From Helichrysum umbraculigerum (Eukaryota; Streptophyta; Magnoliopsida; Asterales; Asteraceae), in NCBI GenBank assembly GCA_949592205.1, contig CATIUR010000003.1:155748759-155812758 (forward strand): a DNA stretch of 64,000 nucleotides, read 5' to 3'. Positions 1 through 10,334 of the stretch are shown here, piece after piece. The position numbers and the translations under genes were made by a program. Every line of letters begins with the position of its first letter. The first letter of the stretch is position 1. The notes below the pieces were generated by a model. The model did no database searches, was not told the DNA's origin, and saw only the letters and a list, made by a program, of their open reading frames with translations.

Positions 1-1192
1 TGGTACCGACGAGCATCGGCCAACCGCCACCGTTGACATGCCCTCATCAGTTGCCTTTGTCGGTGGGCCGGCGTCGGTTAAGCGACAAAAGGGGAGACGA
101 GCAAGTGGGCCAACAACATTATCTTAACTTTTTATCTTATTTTTCGTTTAGTGTATGTAAGTATATGTAAATGTATGTATATTTGTAAAAAAGTGGTTCA
201 GAAATTGAATTGACATGGTCATTGTTGATATTGTTATGTCAGTTGTGTGTCAATTTTGAATGTGCTGATGTGATGCTGACCAAGCCGTTGAATATTTGTG
301 ATTTAACAATTTCCTAAGTTTAATAATTTAATGATGGTATGTGATTATTATGTGTTAATTAAAAGGACACTGCACGCTGAAAATTAATTAATTAATTAAT
401 ATAGTACAAAAAACAAATGTAAGGTCACAGATGGCAGACTGTGACTGAGTGATGAAGTAACAATTCCGGCGTTTTGTCATATTCTTCTGTATCCCTATAT
501 TCTCTCCATCTATCTTCCACAAACCCTAATTCTTCTCTCTTTTGATGATTACCAGGTATATATAATTCTATCTCTTTTAGTTTCGGTTTTTGATTTTTGG
601 CCTTCGTTGGTATAATCAAAGCGATTCAATATCCATTTCTCGTCCAATTTTGTTGTTAATTTGACCCGATCTATCTATCTCCATATATCGCCTAATTGTT
701 AGCTCTAAATTTTTTAATTATATTATAGTTGGGCGAAACTTTAATCATACAGATGGATTTCTGATTGTAATCTTGCTGTGTATGACTTTTATGTTGCTGA
801 TTTATCACTGATTTATTGTTTTAGGTAAGAAGGAATGTTAGGGATTCATGTATTGCAAATTATGATTTAGCTTTAATTTTTAAATATTGTAATTCATATT
901 TCACACAACTGCCATAGAACTGTCTGGTGGTTGGTGAAAATTAAAAAGTTCACAGCTTTGTGAGTTTTTGTTGTTGTTGTAGTTGCTAATTTTGCAGCAG
1001 AAATTGCATGTTTTTTTTTGGTATGCAGATTAGATGTATAGATTTTTATGAATATGTTTTTTAGGTTTAGTCTAATAAGCAATGCAATATGCAGGTGAGG
1101 TTATGCGGTCAACGATATGATTAGAAAATAGACAGTCACTATAAGTGATATATACATCATCTTCTTCTTGATATACATTAAAGGGCATTTTG
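1..1192 (+). other. 5' flank and probable 5' UTR of the F-box/kelch gene
   Basis: No coding region is visible here. From about 480 the sequence becomes CT-rich (CTCTCC, CTTCTCTCTTTTG) as plant 5' UTRs often are. A good splice donor (CCAG|GTATATATA at 555/556) and possible acceptors near 1094 suggest a leader intron ending shortly before the start codon; this is inferred from splice-like motifs only. The first 120 bases are GC-richer than the rest and contain GTCGGT/ACCGAC words in both orientations; I cannot assign them. Confidence 0.4.
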
Positions 1193-2593
1193 ATGGGAGG
1201 TTTATTGAGCTTAAATAATTCTAGACCGACCGAGACGTTTCACGTTCCGCAGAGTGAATCTTGTAAGAGGCAGAAGACATCATCAAGTTTTTGGGATGAT
1301 AAGCCTCGTTTGATTCCCAGTCTTCCTGATGAAATATCGCTTGAGATTCTTGCCAGGCTTCCGAGAATATGCTATTTGAATGTGAAAGCAGTGTCACGCA
1401 GCTGGAAAGCTGCAGTAACTAGTCAAGAAATTTACAAGGTCAGGAAAGAACTAGGTACTACAGAGGAATGGCTATACATTTTGACCAAAAATCAGGGCGA
1501 TCGGCTTTTTTGGCATGCATTGGACCCGATATCTAGAAAGTGGCTAAAATTGCCACTTATTCCTAATGTGCCTACAGAAGATGATTATAAAAGAGGCTTG
1601 TCGGATTCTCGGATGTGGAACATGGTAGGATCAAGTATCAGAATTGCAGATGCAGTGAGAGGATGGCTTGGAAGGAGGGATGGTTCAGATCAAATCCCGT
1701 TTTGTGGTTGTGCTATTGGAGCCGTTGATGGCTGCCTTTATATGCTGGGTGGGTTTTCTAAAGCTGCTGCCATGACTCGTGTATGGAAATATGACCCGGT
1801 GTCAAATTCTTGGAGTGAAGCAAATCCCATGTCTGTGGGGAGAGCGTATTGCAAAACGGGTGTGTTAAATAACAAATTATTTGTTGTTGGCGGTGTTAGC
1901 AGGGGTCGTGGTGGATTGACACCACTCCAATCTGCAGAAGTCTATGATCCCAAAACCGAGTTATGGTCAGAAGTACCAAGCATGCCGTTTTCAAAAGCAC
2001 AAGTGTTACCAACAGCTTTTTTAGCAGATTTGCTTAAGCCAATTGCAACGGGATTAACATCTTACAGAGGAAAACTATATGTTCCTCAGAGTTTATACTG
2101 CTGGCCTTTTTTTGTTGATGTTGGTGGTGAAGTTTATGATCCCGAAACAAATATATGGGTTGATATGCCTACAGGCATGGGTGAAGGTTGGCCTGCTAAG
2201 CAGGCAGGAACCAAACTGAGTGTGATTGTTAATGGTGATTTATATGCATTGGATCCTTCTAGTTCATTAGAAAGTGCTAAAATTAAAGTTTATGATTACC
2301 AGGATGATTCTTGGAAAGTGGTAGAAGGAGATGTACCTATTCGCGACTTTGCAGAGTCAGAGTCACCTTATTTACTTGCGGGTTTACTAGGGAAGCTTCA
2401 CGTCATCACTAAAGATGGTAACCATAACATTACAGTAATGCAGGCCGATAAACAAAATGGTTCCACGGTTGTTGATTCTGGAGAAGGAACATCTGAATCA
2501 ACCAGAACATCTTTACCAAATATATGGAACGTGATTGCTTCCCGGAATTTTGGGTCTATTGAACTTGTCAGTTGTCAAAATCTTGATATTTAA
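1193..2593 (+). CDS. F-box/kelch-repeat protein, At1g22040 type
   Basis: Single-exon gene of 466 codons plus TAA. I start it at the ATG at 1193 (MGGLLSLNNS); the TTG just upstream is not a plausible plant start. The F-box spans about residues 41-80 (IPSLPDEISLEILARLP then SRSWKAA), the segment that would dock to SKP1/ASK in an SCF ubiquitin ligase. Kelch-type motifs follow: AVDGCLYMLGG at about 180-190, then VWKYDPVSNSWSE, LFVVGGVSRG and AEVYDPKTELWSEVPSMP, and a later GEVYDPETNIWVDMP. These would form a beta-propeller that selects the substrate, which is unknown. Length and N-terminus fit the Arabidopsis At1g22040 subfamily, which is close to 475 residues. No truncation is seen. Function beyond SCF substrate adaptor is inferred from the family. 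Confidence 0.93.
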   Translation: MGGLLSLNNSRPTETFHVPQSESCKRQKTSSSFWDDKPRLIPSLPDEISLEILARLPRICYLNVKAVSRSWKAAVTSQEIYKVRKELGTTEEWLYILTKNQGDRLFWHALDPISRKWLKLPLIPNVPTEDDYKRGLSDSRMWNMVGSSIRIADAVRGWLGRRDGSDQIPFCGCAIGAVDGCLYMLGGFSKAAAMTRVWKYDPVSNSWSEANPMSVGRAYCKTGVLNNKLFVVGGVSRGRGGLTPLQSAEVYDPKTELWSEVPSMPFSKAQVLPTAFLADLLKPIATGLTSYRGKLYVPQSLYCWPFFVDVGGEVYDPETNIWVDMPTGMGEGWPAKQAGTKLSVIVNGDLYALDPSSSLESAKIKVYDYQDDSWKVVEGDVPIRDFAESESPYLLAGLLGKLHVITKDGNHNITVMQADKQNGSTVVDSGEGTSESTRTSLPNIWNVIASRNFGSIELVSCQNLDI

Positions 2594-3318
2594 GAAAATC
2601 ATATCCTATATATACCTGGATTTTCTGTGTAAAGCTTCATGTTAACGTTTACATCATTGTTGTTGCTTCTATGGCGTGACACCGTATCAGATTGTGCGTT
2701 TGCTAGTAAGTTCACTATGTGAGTATTGTTATTATATTGTCATTTTGTCAATATAATCATCTTTTTACATGAGGAGGATTTGAACTGTTGTAAATAGTAA
2801 CTAGTTATATTATGTCAACTTCTATAATTCCATATGAAATGTGACAGTTATAATTCACCTTCCATATAATTTACATGTGTTAGCTTGTTAAAGAAGTATA
2901 ATGTTATTGTATGAAAGTTGCGTACTTTCCTATGAAAGTTTGTTGTTTGATTTCTCATGTACTATTGGCTATTAGGAATATTGCTTGATGCATATACATT
3001 CTTGTACAGATGTTTTTTCGACACGTGAGCCGTATTCGCTTGATATCACATTCTTTCTTAGTTGATTCATTTGTTTGAGGCAATCTGGTTATGACATCGA
3101 CCGTAGTCATAATGTGTTTGGCCCATGTGCTAATGTGGTCTGATTACAGTAGTCAACACGTGCTTCAAAATTGTTGGAACCTACAAATTATACTGTCATT
3201 ATGTAAGGAGTATCTATAATATGAACTCAGGACTCTCAACTATCAAGGATAAATAATACGGAGTCCTCTCTAAATTTGAATCATAACAATAAACCATCTA
3301 AAATCGTCCCGAAATCTT

Positions 3319-3656
3319 GATAAAACTTATAGAACTTGTATTTTAAACACATATAAACCTTTTCAAACTTTATATTATAATTGTTACTGTTGTGATTATT
3401 CGAATAATAACAAAGATATAACATGAATCAAATATGATTATCACTAATATAATTTGATTATCATGTATTCGAGATAATCACAATATAGGATTTGAAAATC
3501 AGATACTATATATGTGATTCAAGTATCAAGTTATGAAATATGATTGTTATGGACAAAAACTTAATAAAATCTAATTAAAAATTAAAAATAAAAAATAAAA
3601 AATAAAAAAATGTCAAAATTATATGTGTTTAAAATATAAGTTCTATAAGTTTTATG
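3319..3656. repeat. Inverted repeat, MITE-like
   Basis: Arms of about 36 bp at 3319-3354 and 3621-3656 are near-perfect reverse complements (core TTATAGAACTTGTATTTTAA against its complement). The spacer is AT-rich and contains smaller palindromes such as TTATTCGAATAA. Foldback MITE-like; I cannot define a target duplication or superfamily. Confidence 0.5.
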
Positions 3657-4218
3657 AAAAGGTAATTTTAAACTCATTTTCACGTTCTCACTACCTTCTC
3701 ATTTGAACTTCGAATTTTTTATAATATACATTTGAATTATTTAATTCAATTTACTATATATAAATTAATGTTTTTAATAAATTAATAATTTTAATATGTA
3801 CTCCTACTAAATTTTAATTTAAAGATAAACGAGTTGAGGATCCGTGGCAATGCTGACTACAACATTTGACTTTGAAAATTTTGCAATAAAAAATTTGAAC
3901 TTTTTAAAGATAAATGAGTATATCAATGGACCGCCATAGAAATAAAAAATCAAACATATCAACCTGTTAGTCAACACCTGAAACGGAAAGACTTTCATGG
4001 AAACTACATTAGCTTATTAACATTCTTGGGGTCTTCACACCAGAGAGACTGTCACTTTTGAAAAGTAGCAAATTATTACGCATACATCATAAAACATGGC
4101 ATTTCATTTCGGAAATATTCTCATTCTCGTACAGATAATGAATCAAAATAATACATTTGGAATAACTTACCATTTTTGGATCTGATCATCTAATGATAAG
4201 TAATTGTACAATTCTTGC

Positions 4219-4668
4219 AAGGGTTTGTGTGCTTTACATTATTTGCCTATTTTTTTCTCATAATTTAAATATAAACCTATAAATACTTTAGGGGGTTAAG
4301 TGTAACTATAACGATCAAATCCAAATCGTCAGATCGATTTGGAAAAATTCATCGAATGACCCGTATTCCTCTATAAGTAATAGTACAATTCTTGCTAACA
4401 AAGTCTAAATTATTGGACCCTTTAACTAACTTCATCAACTTCTATACAATACCATTATATTCACTTACGGGATCAGCTTTGAGTCTTTGACAGCTAACCT
4501 CATAAGGGTTCATGTGCTTTACATTATTTACCTATTTTTTCTCATAATTTAAATATAAATTAATAAATACATTAGGGGGTTTAGGGGGTTAAGTGTAACT
4601 ATAAAGATCAAATCTAGATCGTCGGATCAATTTGGAAAAATTCATCGAATGACTCGTATTCCTCCATG
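4219..4668 (+). repeat. Direct repeat, two diverged copies of about 155 bp
   Basis: Copies at about 4219-4374 and 4505-4668 share TGTGCTTTACATTATTT, CTCATAATTTAAATATAAA, GGGGGTTAAGTGTAACTATA and TTTGGAAAAATTCATCGAAT in the same order. Between them lies unrelated sequence. Probably two tandem pieces of one old repeat. Confidence 0.7.
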
Positions 4669-4761
4669 GCATTTTGGTTTAAGTATATTTTATTATTATT
4701 ATTATTTTATTTATTTATTTTACTAATAAAATAACAAAGATATTATATCACGTAAATCAAA

Positions 4762-5193
4762 GGGAAAAGTATAATAAAAGGTACTATACTTATCACCTAT
4801 TCCTATTTAAGGTACACAACTTTAAATTTTTTAATTTAAGGTATCAAACTTTCAATTTGTAATCAAGTTAGAGACACGAATTTCACAAATGACGAGTTGT
4901 CACCGAATTTTTTTTATATAAGTAACATATCTATTTAATCGATTAATATTCCCTGATCAATTTTAAAAAATATTGAGTATAATGGGAGATATTAAAGTTG
5001 AAAGTGGTAATGAGATTTTGTTAATTTTTTTTCAACTTTATTTTTTTCAACTTTAATATCTCCTATTATACTCAATATTTTTTAAAATTGATCAAGGAAT
5101 ATTATTCGATTAAATAGATATGTTACTTATAAAAAAGAAATTCAGTGATAACTCATTATTTGTGAAATTCACGTCTGTAGCTTGATTACAAAT
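4762..5193. mobile_element. Foldback MITE, right end truncated
   Basis: Begins GGGAAAAGTA, followed by ACTTATCACCTATTCCTATTT and ATTTAAGGTA words. The two halves fold back on each other (for example GAGTATAATGGGAGATATTAA near 4975 against its complement near 5060). It belongs to the same family as the complete element at 38610-39100, which shares ordered words such as TTTGTAATCAAGTTAG and TTCACAAATGACGAG. Here the right arm stops near 5193, in TTGATTACAAATT, so the terminal 90 bases or so are missing. Confidence 0.7.
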
Positions 5194-5274
5194 TGATTTA
5201 CTTTTTCTTAATCAAAATCAAAAGCTATAAATTTGCTTTAGAACAACGCATTAAGGTCGGTGTGCATTTTCTTG

Positions 5275-5284
5275 TTATAAAAGG
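5275..5284 (+). promoter_or_regulatory. Candidate TATA box of RAE1
   Basis: TTATAAAAGG lies about 190 bp upstream of the RAE1 start codon, a usual spacing for a TATA box plus a short leader. Position and match only; not tested. Confidence 0.4.
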
Positions 5285-5470
5285 GGTGTTACGGACTTCA
5301 ACATGTTTAGTCATAAACTCATAATACGCACTAAATTCCAAACACCCCTAACCAGTTTCTCCCAAAACCCTTTCTGTATACACATACATTCTTCAAGAAC
5401 GCTACTATCAAAATTGCGTTGAGTTAGGGTTTAGTAAAGATCGAATCTTTTTCCCCTGTTAATAAAGAAA

Positions 5471-8400
5471 ATGTCAGCATTCGGCATTAATTCTGCTTCC
5501 AACACAAATCCCAACAAGTCTACTGAGGTATTTACATGTTTGTGATTTTAATGTTGTTTGAATTATTATTAACTTTAATTGACACTTTGTTCTAATTAAT
5601 TGTTGTTGTGGTTTGTATGTATATAAACAGGTTGTATCACCTCCAACTGATGGTGTATCAAGTCTTTGTTTCAGTTCCAAAGCAAATTACCTTGTTGCTA
5701 CTTCTTGGGATAATCAGGTTTATCTTATGTTTTAAGCAAACAATTTGATTGGATTTATTACATAATTGTTTAATAATGTAGATCATTTATTTATTGAAGG
5801 TGCTAAGTTTGTATGTGGACTTTGCGTTATCTTGTTTGTTTAGCACATTCATATTGTACACCTTGAAAAATGCACATATTTTAGGGTTTATCAATGACTT
5901 TGATTCTACAAGGGAAGTTGCTTGTGCAACAACATTTTTATTCTTATATATTATATTTGTTAAGAGTAACCTATAGAATGATTGCAGGTGAGATGTTGGG
6001 AGGTAACGAAAAATGGGGCTTCAGTTAGCTCAGTTGCAAAGACATCGATGGCTCATGATCAGCCGGTAACACCAGCTTCTTTTTAAACTAATTTTGACCC
6101 CGTATACTTAAGTGGATTCATTAGGGTTATGTTTGATCTCTTAGGGGTAAAATTAAATTTAAATTTAGTTTAGTATTTATGCATACTATCTACTAATAAA
6201 GTTTTAATAATCATACTCAGCAGGTGAGTTGTCTATAGTTGACTTTTTATAAAAGACCGAAAAAGCGCTTATGTAACGATACAACCATTTTGACCCGTAC
6301 AATAATAAATAACTGTTTTAACCCCTTACGAAAACCGTATGACCTGCATATTTTGCTCCTGTAACGTAGTGAATTTCTCTGCCTTCTCTTGATTTTAATA
6401 GTTATTCTCTTTTTGTTTCCTTTGTGGTTTCTTTATTTAAGGTTTTATGTTCAGCCTGGAAGGATGATGGATCAACAGTCTTCTCTGGAGGCTGTGACAA
6501 ACAAGTGAAAATGTGGCCTTTGCTGTCTGGTGGTCAACCGACTACTGTGGCAATGCATGATGGCCCGGTGACTCAGGTTGCTTGGATCCCAGAGATGAAC
6601 CTTTTGGTTTCAGGAAGCTGGGATAAAACTCTAAGGTTTGCAATTAACTGGAATATTGTTGATTCTTAGGTTTCATATTACAGTTGTTATTGAGGTGCTC
6701 AATGATTTTGCGTGATAAGTTTTCGTTTGACTTGTGAATTTCGATCCATATACTTTTGAATGGGCTGATTGGGGCTATGTTTCATCTTTAGCAGCTAAAA
6801 TAAAGAAAACCTAAAAAGGAAACATGTCAAATGGGCCGAAAGTCACCTGAAGTTATATTAATGGATATGAATTTGTAAGAAACTGGAATTTTTGTTGAAA
6901 TAATATAAATTTTCTAATTTGATTTGACATATGTGTGCCATTGGATGCAAACTACTTCTAATGTTCCCTGGTCTTCATTTTCTTTCTAGAAGTCAGTGAT
7001 ATATACTCGCACAACAATCAGTTAATCGTTTTTTGTGTTAATTTGGATTTTCTGTTTGTCGCCATTTTCAGGTACTGGGACTTGAGACAACAAACTCCGG
7101 TGCACACTCAGCAACTTCCTGACCGTTGCTATTCACTTACTGTGAGACATCCCCTGATGGTCGTTGCTACTGCTGATAGAAATCTTATAGCATTCAACTT
7201 GCAAAACCCTCAGGTAAACTGTTTTATGTTACTCATAGGTCAAAACCAGATATATTTTTTTCCAATTTTGAGAGTTATCAGGCTGTAGGTTACAGTTAGA
7301 TTACAGTTTAAAAAGTTGTCTTTAAAATGAAAACAGGTCAATTAGTTTGAAAGAATCAAGAGTATCCCAAAATGCATTTTTAATGCATTGGATTTGGACC
7401 TTCTATATCATTTATTTATAAATTAGATTAGATTATTACTGAATACTGAAGTAATATAATTTCTGTGATTATATTTGACATACTAAAATAGTAAAATAAT
7501 TTAAATATTCTGGACAAATAGTATTTTGGGTTAGTAACCCCATTTTGACTTGTTACCCAACCCATATTGCCACCTCTAGTTATGGTTTATTACGAGAGAT
7601 TCATATGGGATTTGTCTTTATGCGGATATGTGAAACCACATGTTGTATCTTCTATATAATCACAAAAAGGTCTAGTGAGTTGACTTCTATATCCAACAGG
7701 CAGAGTTTAAGAGGATCGTTTCCCCGTTGAAGTACCAAACTAGGTGTGTGGCTGCCTTTCCTGACCAGCAAGGTTTCTTGGTATATTTTCTTATTCTATA
7801 ATTATTATTATAATTTTGGTTATACTTTGCTGTTAAAGAAATCGTTTTGTATTGATGATCAATCTTGGTTTTCAGGTTGGGTCTATTGAAGGAAGGGTTG
7901 GTGTGCATCATCTTGATGAACAACAACAAAGTAAAAATTTCACATTTAAATGCCACAGAGAGGGAAACGAAATCTACTCCGTCAATTCTCTTAACTTCCA
8001 TCCTGTAAGATATATATATTGTTTCTACTTACGATTATGAAACCCCCTTTGTAAATGCTATTTTGCTGGTCAAATGGTTAGAAAAAAATTAGCTTACCAA
8101 AAAAGGGTCAATTGGGCTGAACTGGTCGAAAGTCGTGCAGGAGTGTTTTGTTGATGCATAGAGCTTTTAAATCATTTATATCATCAATTTATCTTATTAT
8201 TATCGCAGTCCTATAAATTTTTCAGTCATATTTTACACTGTAAAATAGTTTTAAGTACTTGGAAAAGTGTTTCTGGTCAACCAACATGATTCACTACGTA
8301 CCATAAAGCCCATGTTTTGAACTCTTAGTCAACCATTTCATTTTACCACATTTAAAATTTATATTATTATGTTCAAACGTACAACTCCTTAACCATCTGT

Positions 8401-9816
8401 TTTGCTGGTCAGGTTCATCAAACATTTGCAACTGCGGGATCTGATGGTGCTTTTAACTTTTGGGACAAAGATAGCAAACAAAGATTAAAGGTATATCCAT
8501 GCAATGACATTAGCGATTTTGATTTTTAGTTTGGATTTCAATTTAAACACTACCGTTTAAACCCAGGGAGTGGTAACAAATTTCAAATCGTAGCAGCATT
8601 CCCACAAAAATGTTAGAACTTTCTGCATAACCTGTTTATTTATTAGTTCGTGCCTAATGGTTCTGCAGGCAATGTCAAGGTGCAATCAACCTATACCTTG
8701 CAGCAGCTTTAACAATGATGGCTCCATATACGCTTATGCGGTATGTCTTTGATAGGATATGCATTTTTCTTTTTATTTACTTTTTGAGGCGGCATTTTCA
8801 AGCATGTCATAAAATGGGTTAATTTGGATATAGATTTCTCAAGAAGGTCTCATGGATCTACTTGAGAAACTTACCTGAAAAATAAATGGGTTGAGGGAGT
8901 CTATTTTTTTAACCTTTCGAATTTCAACCTTTTAATTATACAGTTTGTTTGTTTGATATAACTTGATAGTGTATTCAATCATACTAGCACATCACCCGCG
9001 CAATGCGGCGGTAACAATTAATATATCTATTTTGTTAGTTCGTTAAATACAATGTCATTTTATAATGGTAATATAACATTTTTCATCGTTGTTTAACAGT
9101 TAATGATTCAATCAGTTAAAATACGATGTCTCATGTTATTACAAGTAAGTATAGATATGTTCTCACTAATTATGCTTAATATGTAATTTTGGAATAAAAA
9201 CTTTCCTATTTAAAATGATTTTCATTTATGAGTGTAAAAGGGTAAAAGAGTAATCTTAATTATTATTTAAGAATTAAGATTCAACAATTTGAACATGCTT
9301 TATATGTATTATAGATATGATAAATTTGGTTTCATGAAGTGGAAACAAATGTCAGCAAGTTAACCCGACCCATTTTGACCTGTCACCTACTCACCTTTCC
9401 CACACATGTTGCCACCTCTACTTTCTGAGAGTGATCTGGGAATGCAATTTGATGTATGGGCGTTATCTGTAGGTATGTTATGATTGGAGCAAAGGTGCTG
9501 AAAATCATAATCCATCGACAGCAAAAACCTCCATATACTTGCACTTGCCTCAGGTTTGATCCATTGAATGAGTCTCCTTTGCATTATGTTATCCATGTTG
9601 GAAACTTTTAATACAAATGTAGAAATACCAATAAGACCCCACATAAGTAAATGGGGAAATAATCCGTGCTGTTGAAGACTTGAAGATATCCCCCAAGTAA
9701 ATTGAGAATTAAATAATCAGGCATGTTTCGTATTTTGTTCTGAATACAATTCTTGTGTGTGGTAGGAGTCTGAGGTTAAAGGGAAGCCACGTGCTGGGAC
9801 CGTTGGAAGAAAATGA
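5471..9816 (+). CDS. RAE1: RAE1 mRNA export factor (WD40 protein), 11 exons
   Basis: Exons: 5471-5527, 5631-5717, 5988-6065, 6442-6635, 7072-7213, 7700-7780, 7876-8004, 8413-8490, 8669-8740, 9473-9553, 9766-9816. Every junction is GT-AG and phases agree; together they give 349 residues, the length of Arabidopsis RAE1. The protein opens MSAFGINSASNTNP and ends with a basic tail (KGKPRAGTVGRK). WD-type blades are visible: NYLVATSWDNQVRCWEV, TVFSGGCDKQVKMWPL, LLVSGSWDKTLRYWDL, LVGSIEGRVGVHHL, TFATAGSDGAFNFWDKD. RAE1 (Gle2) binds the GLEBS motif of NUP98 at the nuclear pore and takes part in mRNA export and in mitotic spindle and checkpoint roles in other eukaryotes; this is family knowledge. The long introns 5 and 9 contain transposon fragments, including a Helitron at 8984-9315, but the coding exons are clean. 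Confidence 0.96.
8984..9315 (-). mobile_element. Small non-autonomous Helitron in RAE1 intron 9
   Basis: Read on the minus strand it starts TCTATAATACATATAAAGCA (at 9315) and ends with a GC-rich hairpin (CCGCCGCATTGCGCGGG) followed by TGATGTGCTAG (ending at 8984). It lies between an A (8983) and a T (9316), the expected Helitron A|T target with no target duplication. It is 332 bp with no coding capacity. Sense of the host gene is opposite. Confidence 0.75.
9356..9421. repeat. Terminal fragment of the TGCCACCTCTA repeat, RAE1 intron 9
   Basis: ACCCGACCCATTTTGACCTG is followed by a further spacer and GTTGCCACCTCTA. The same end occurs at about 7545-7579 (RAE1 intron 5), 12325-12353, 15330-15372 and, inverted, at 19750. 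It looks like one end of an old hAT-like MITE family (rc TAGAGGTGGCAA); the other end is not clear in this copy. Confidence 0.45.
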
Positions 9817-10334
9817 AGACATCTTTTGCTCTTATCTAGAGACATGTTTCCTTGTTTTTTCATTCTATGTTATATTTAGCAATTCATCCTTTGACAATAG
9901 TCCATCAACAAGAGAACAATGTTTTGACACACTAGTTACTTCATTTGTAGAGAACAGATTCGGAACAAAGTTCACATTTATGACGTGTAGTATTATTTTG
10001 ACATTAGCCGATCAACGAGAGAAATGGCTTCTTTGCGGTAGTAGCATGTGTTCATTTTTTAAGATTCAATCCGGAAAATGAAGAGAAACAAAAGGAAGAG
10101 TGCAACATTTTTTACATTAATTGATCGTCAAAAAAAGGTTAGTATTTCTAGAAGTAGCAATTCCAGTCACTTTAATACAGGTTGAGTTATGTTATATACT
10201 TGTATTTCATTTCTGTTTGGTTAAATGGGTCAAGTTTAGAAACTTGCCTAAATATAAATCAAGTCTCAAAACCCTTGACATAGATTACATTAACTAAGTG
10301 TACACAAATGCAAACAAAAGGTGGTTCGGTTCAA
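9817..10334. other. Convergent intergenic region, RAE1 and SERK-like 3' ends
   Basis: Contains the 3' UTRs of two convergent genes and nothing else I can identify. An apparent open frame running through the RAE1 stop region is low complexity and not supported by similarity. Confidence 0.6.

Larger units (their letters stand above)
2594..5274. other. Intergenic region between F-box and RAE1 genes, with repeats
   Basis: No gene is visible. It holds the F-box gene's 3' UTR, AT-rich spacer, an inverted repeat at 3319-3656, a direct repeat at 4219-4668 and a truncated foldback element at 4762-5193, each listed separately. Confidence 0.7.

Noticed and set aside
1..120. GC-rich start of the window as a gene end or rRNA piece
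   Set aside because: No coding frame or RNA signature; too short to judge at the window edge.
7687..8001. 104-codon minus-strand frame inside RAE1
   Set aside because: It is antisense to exons 6 and 7 and intron 6 of RAE1, with no recognisable domain.
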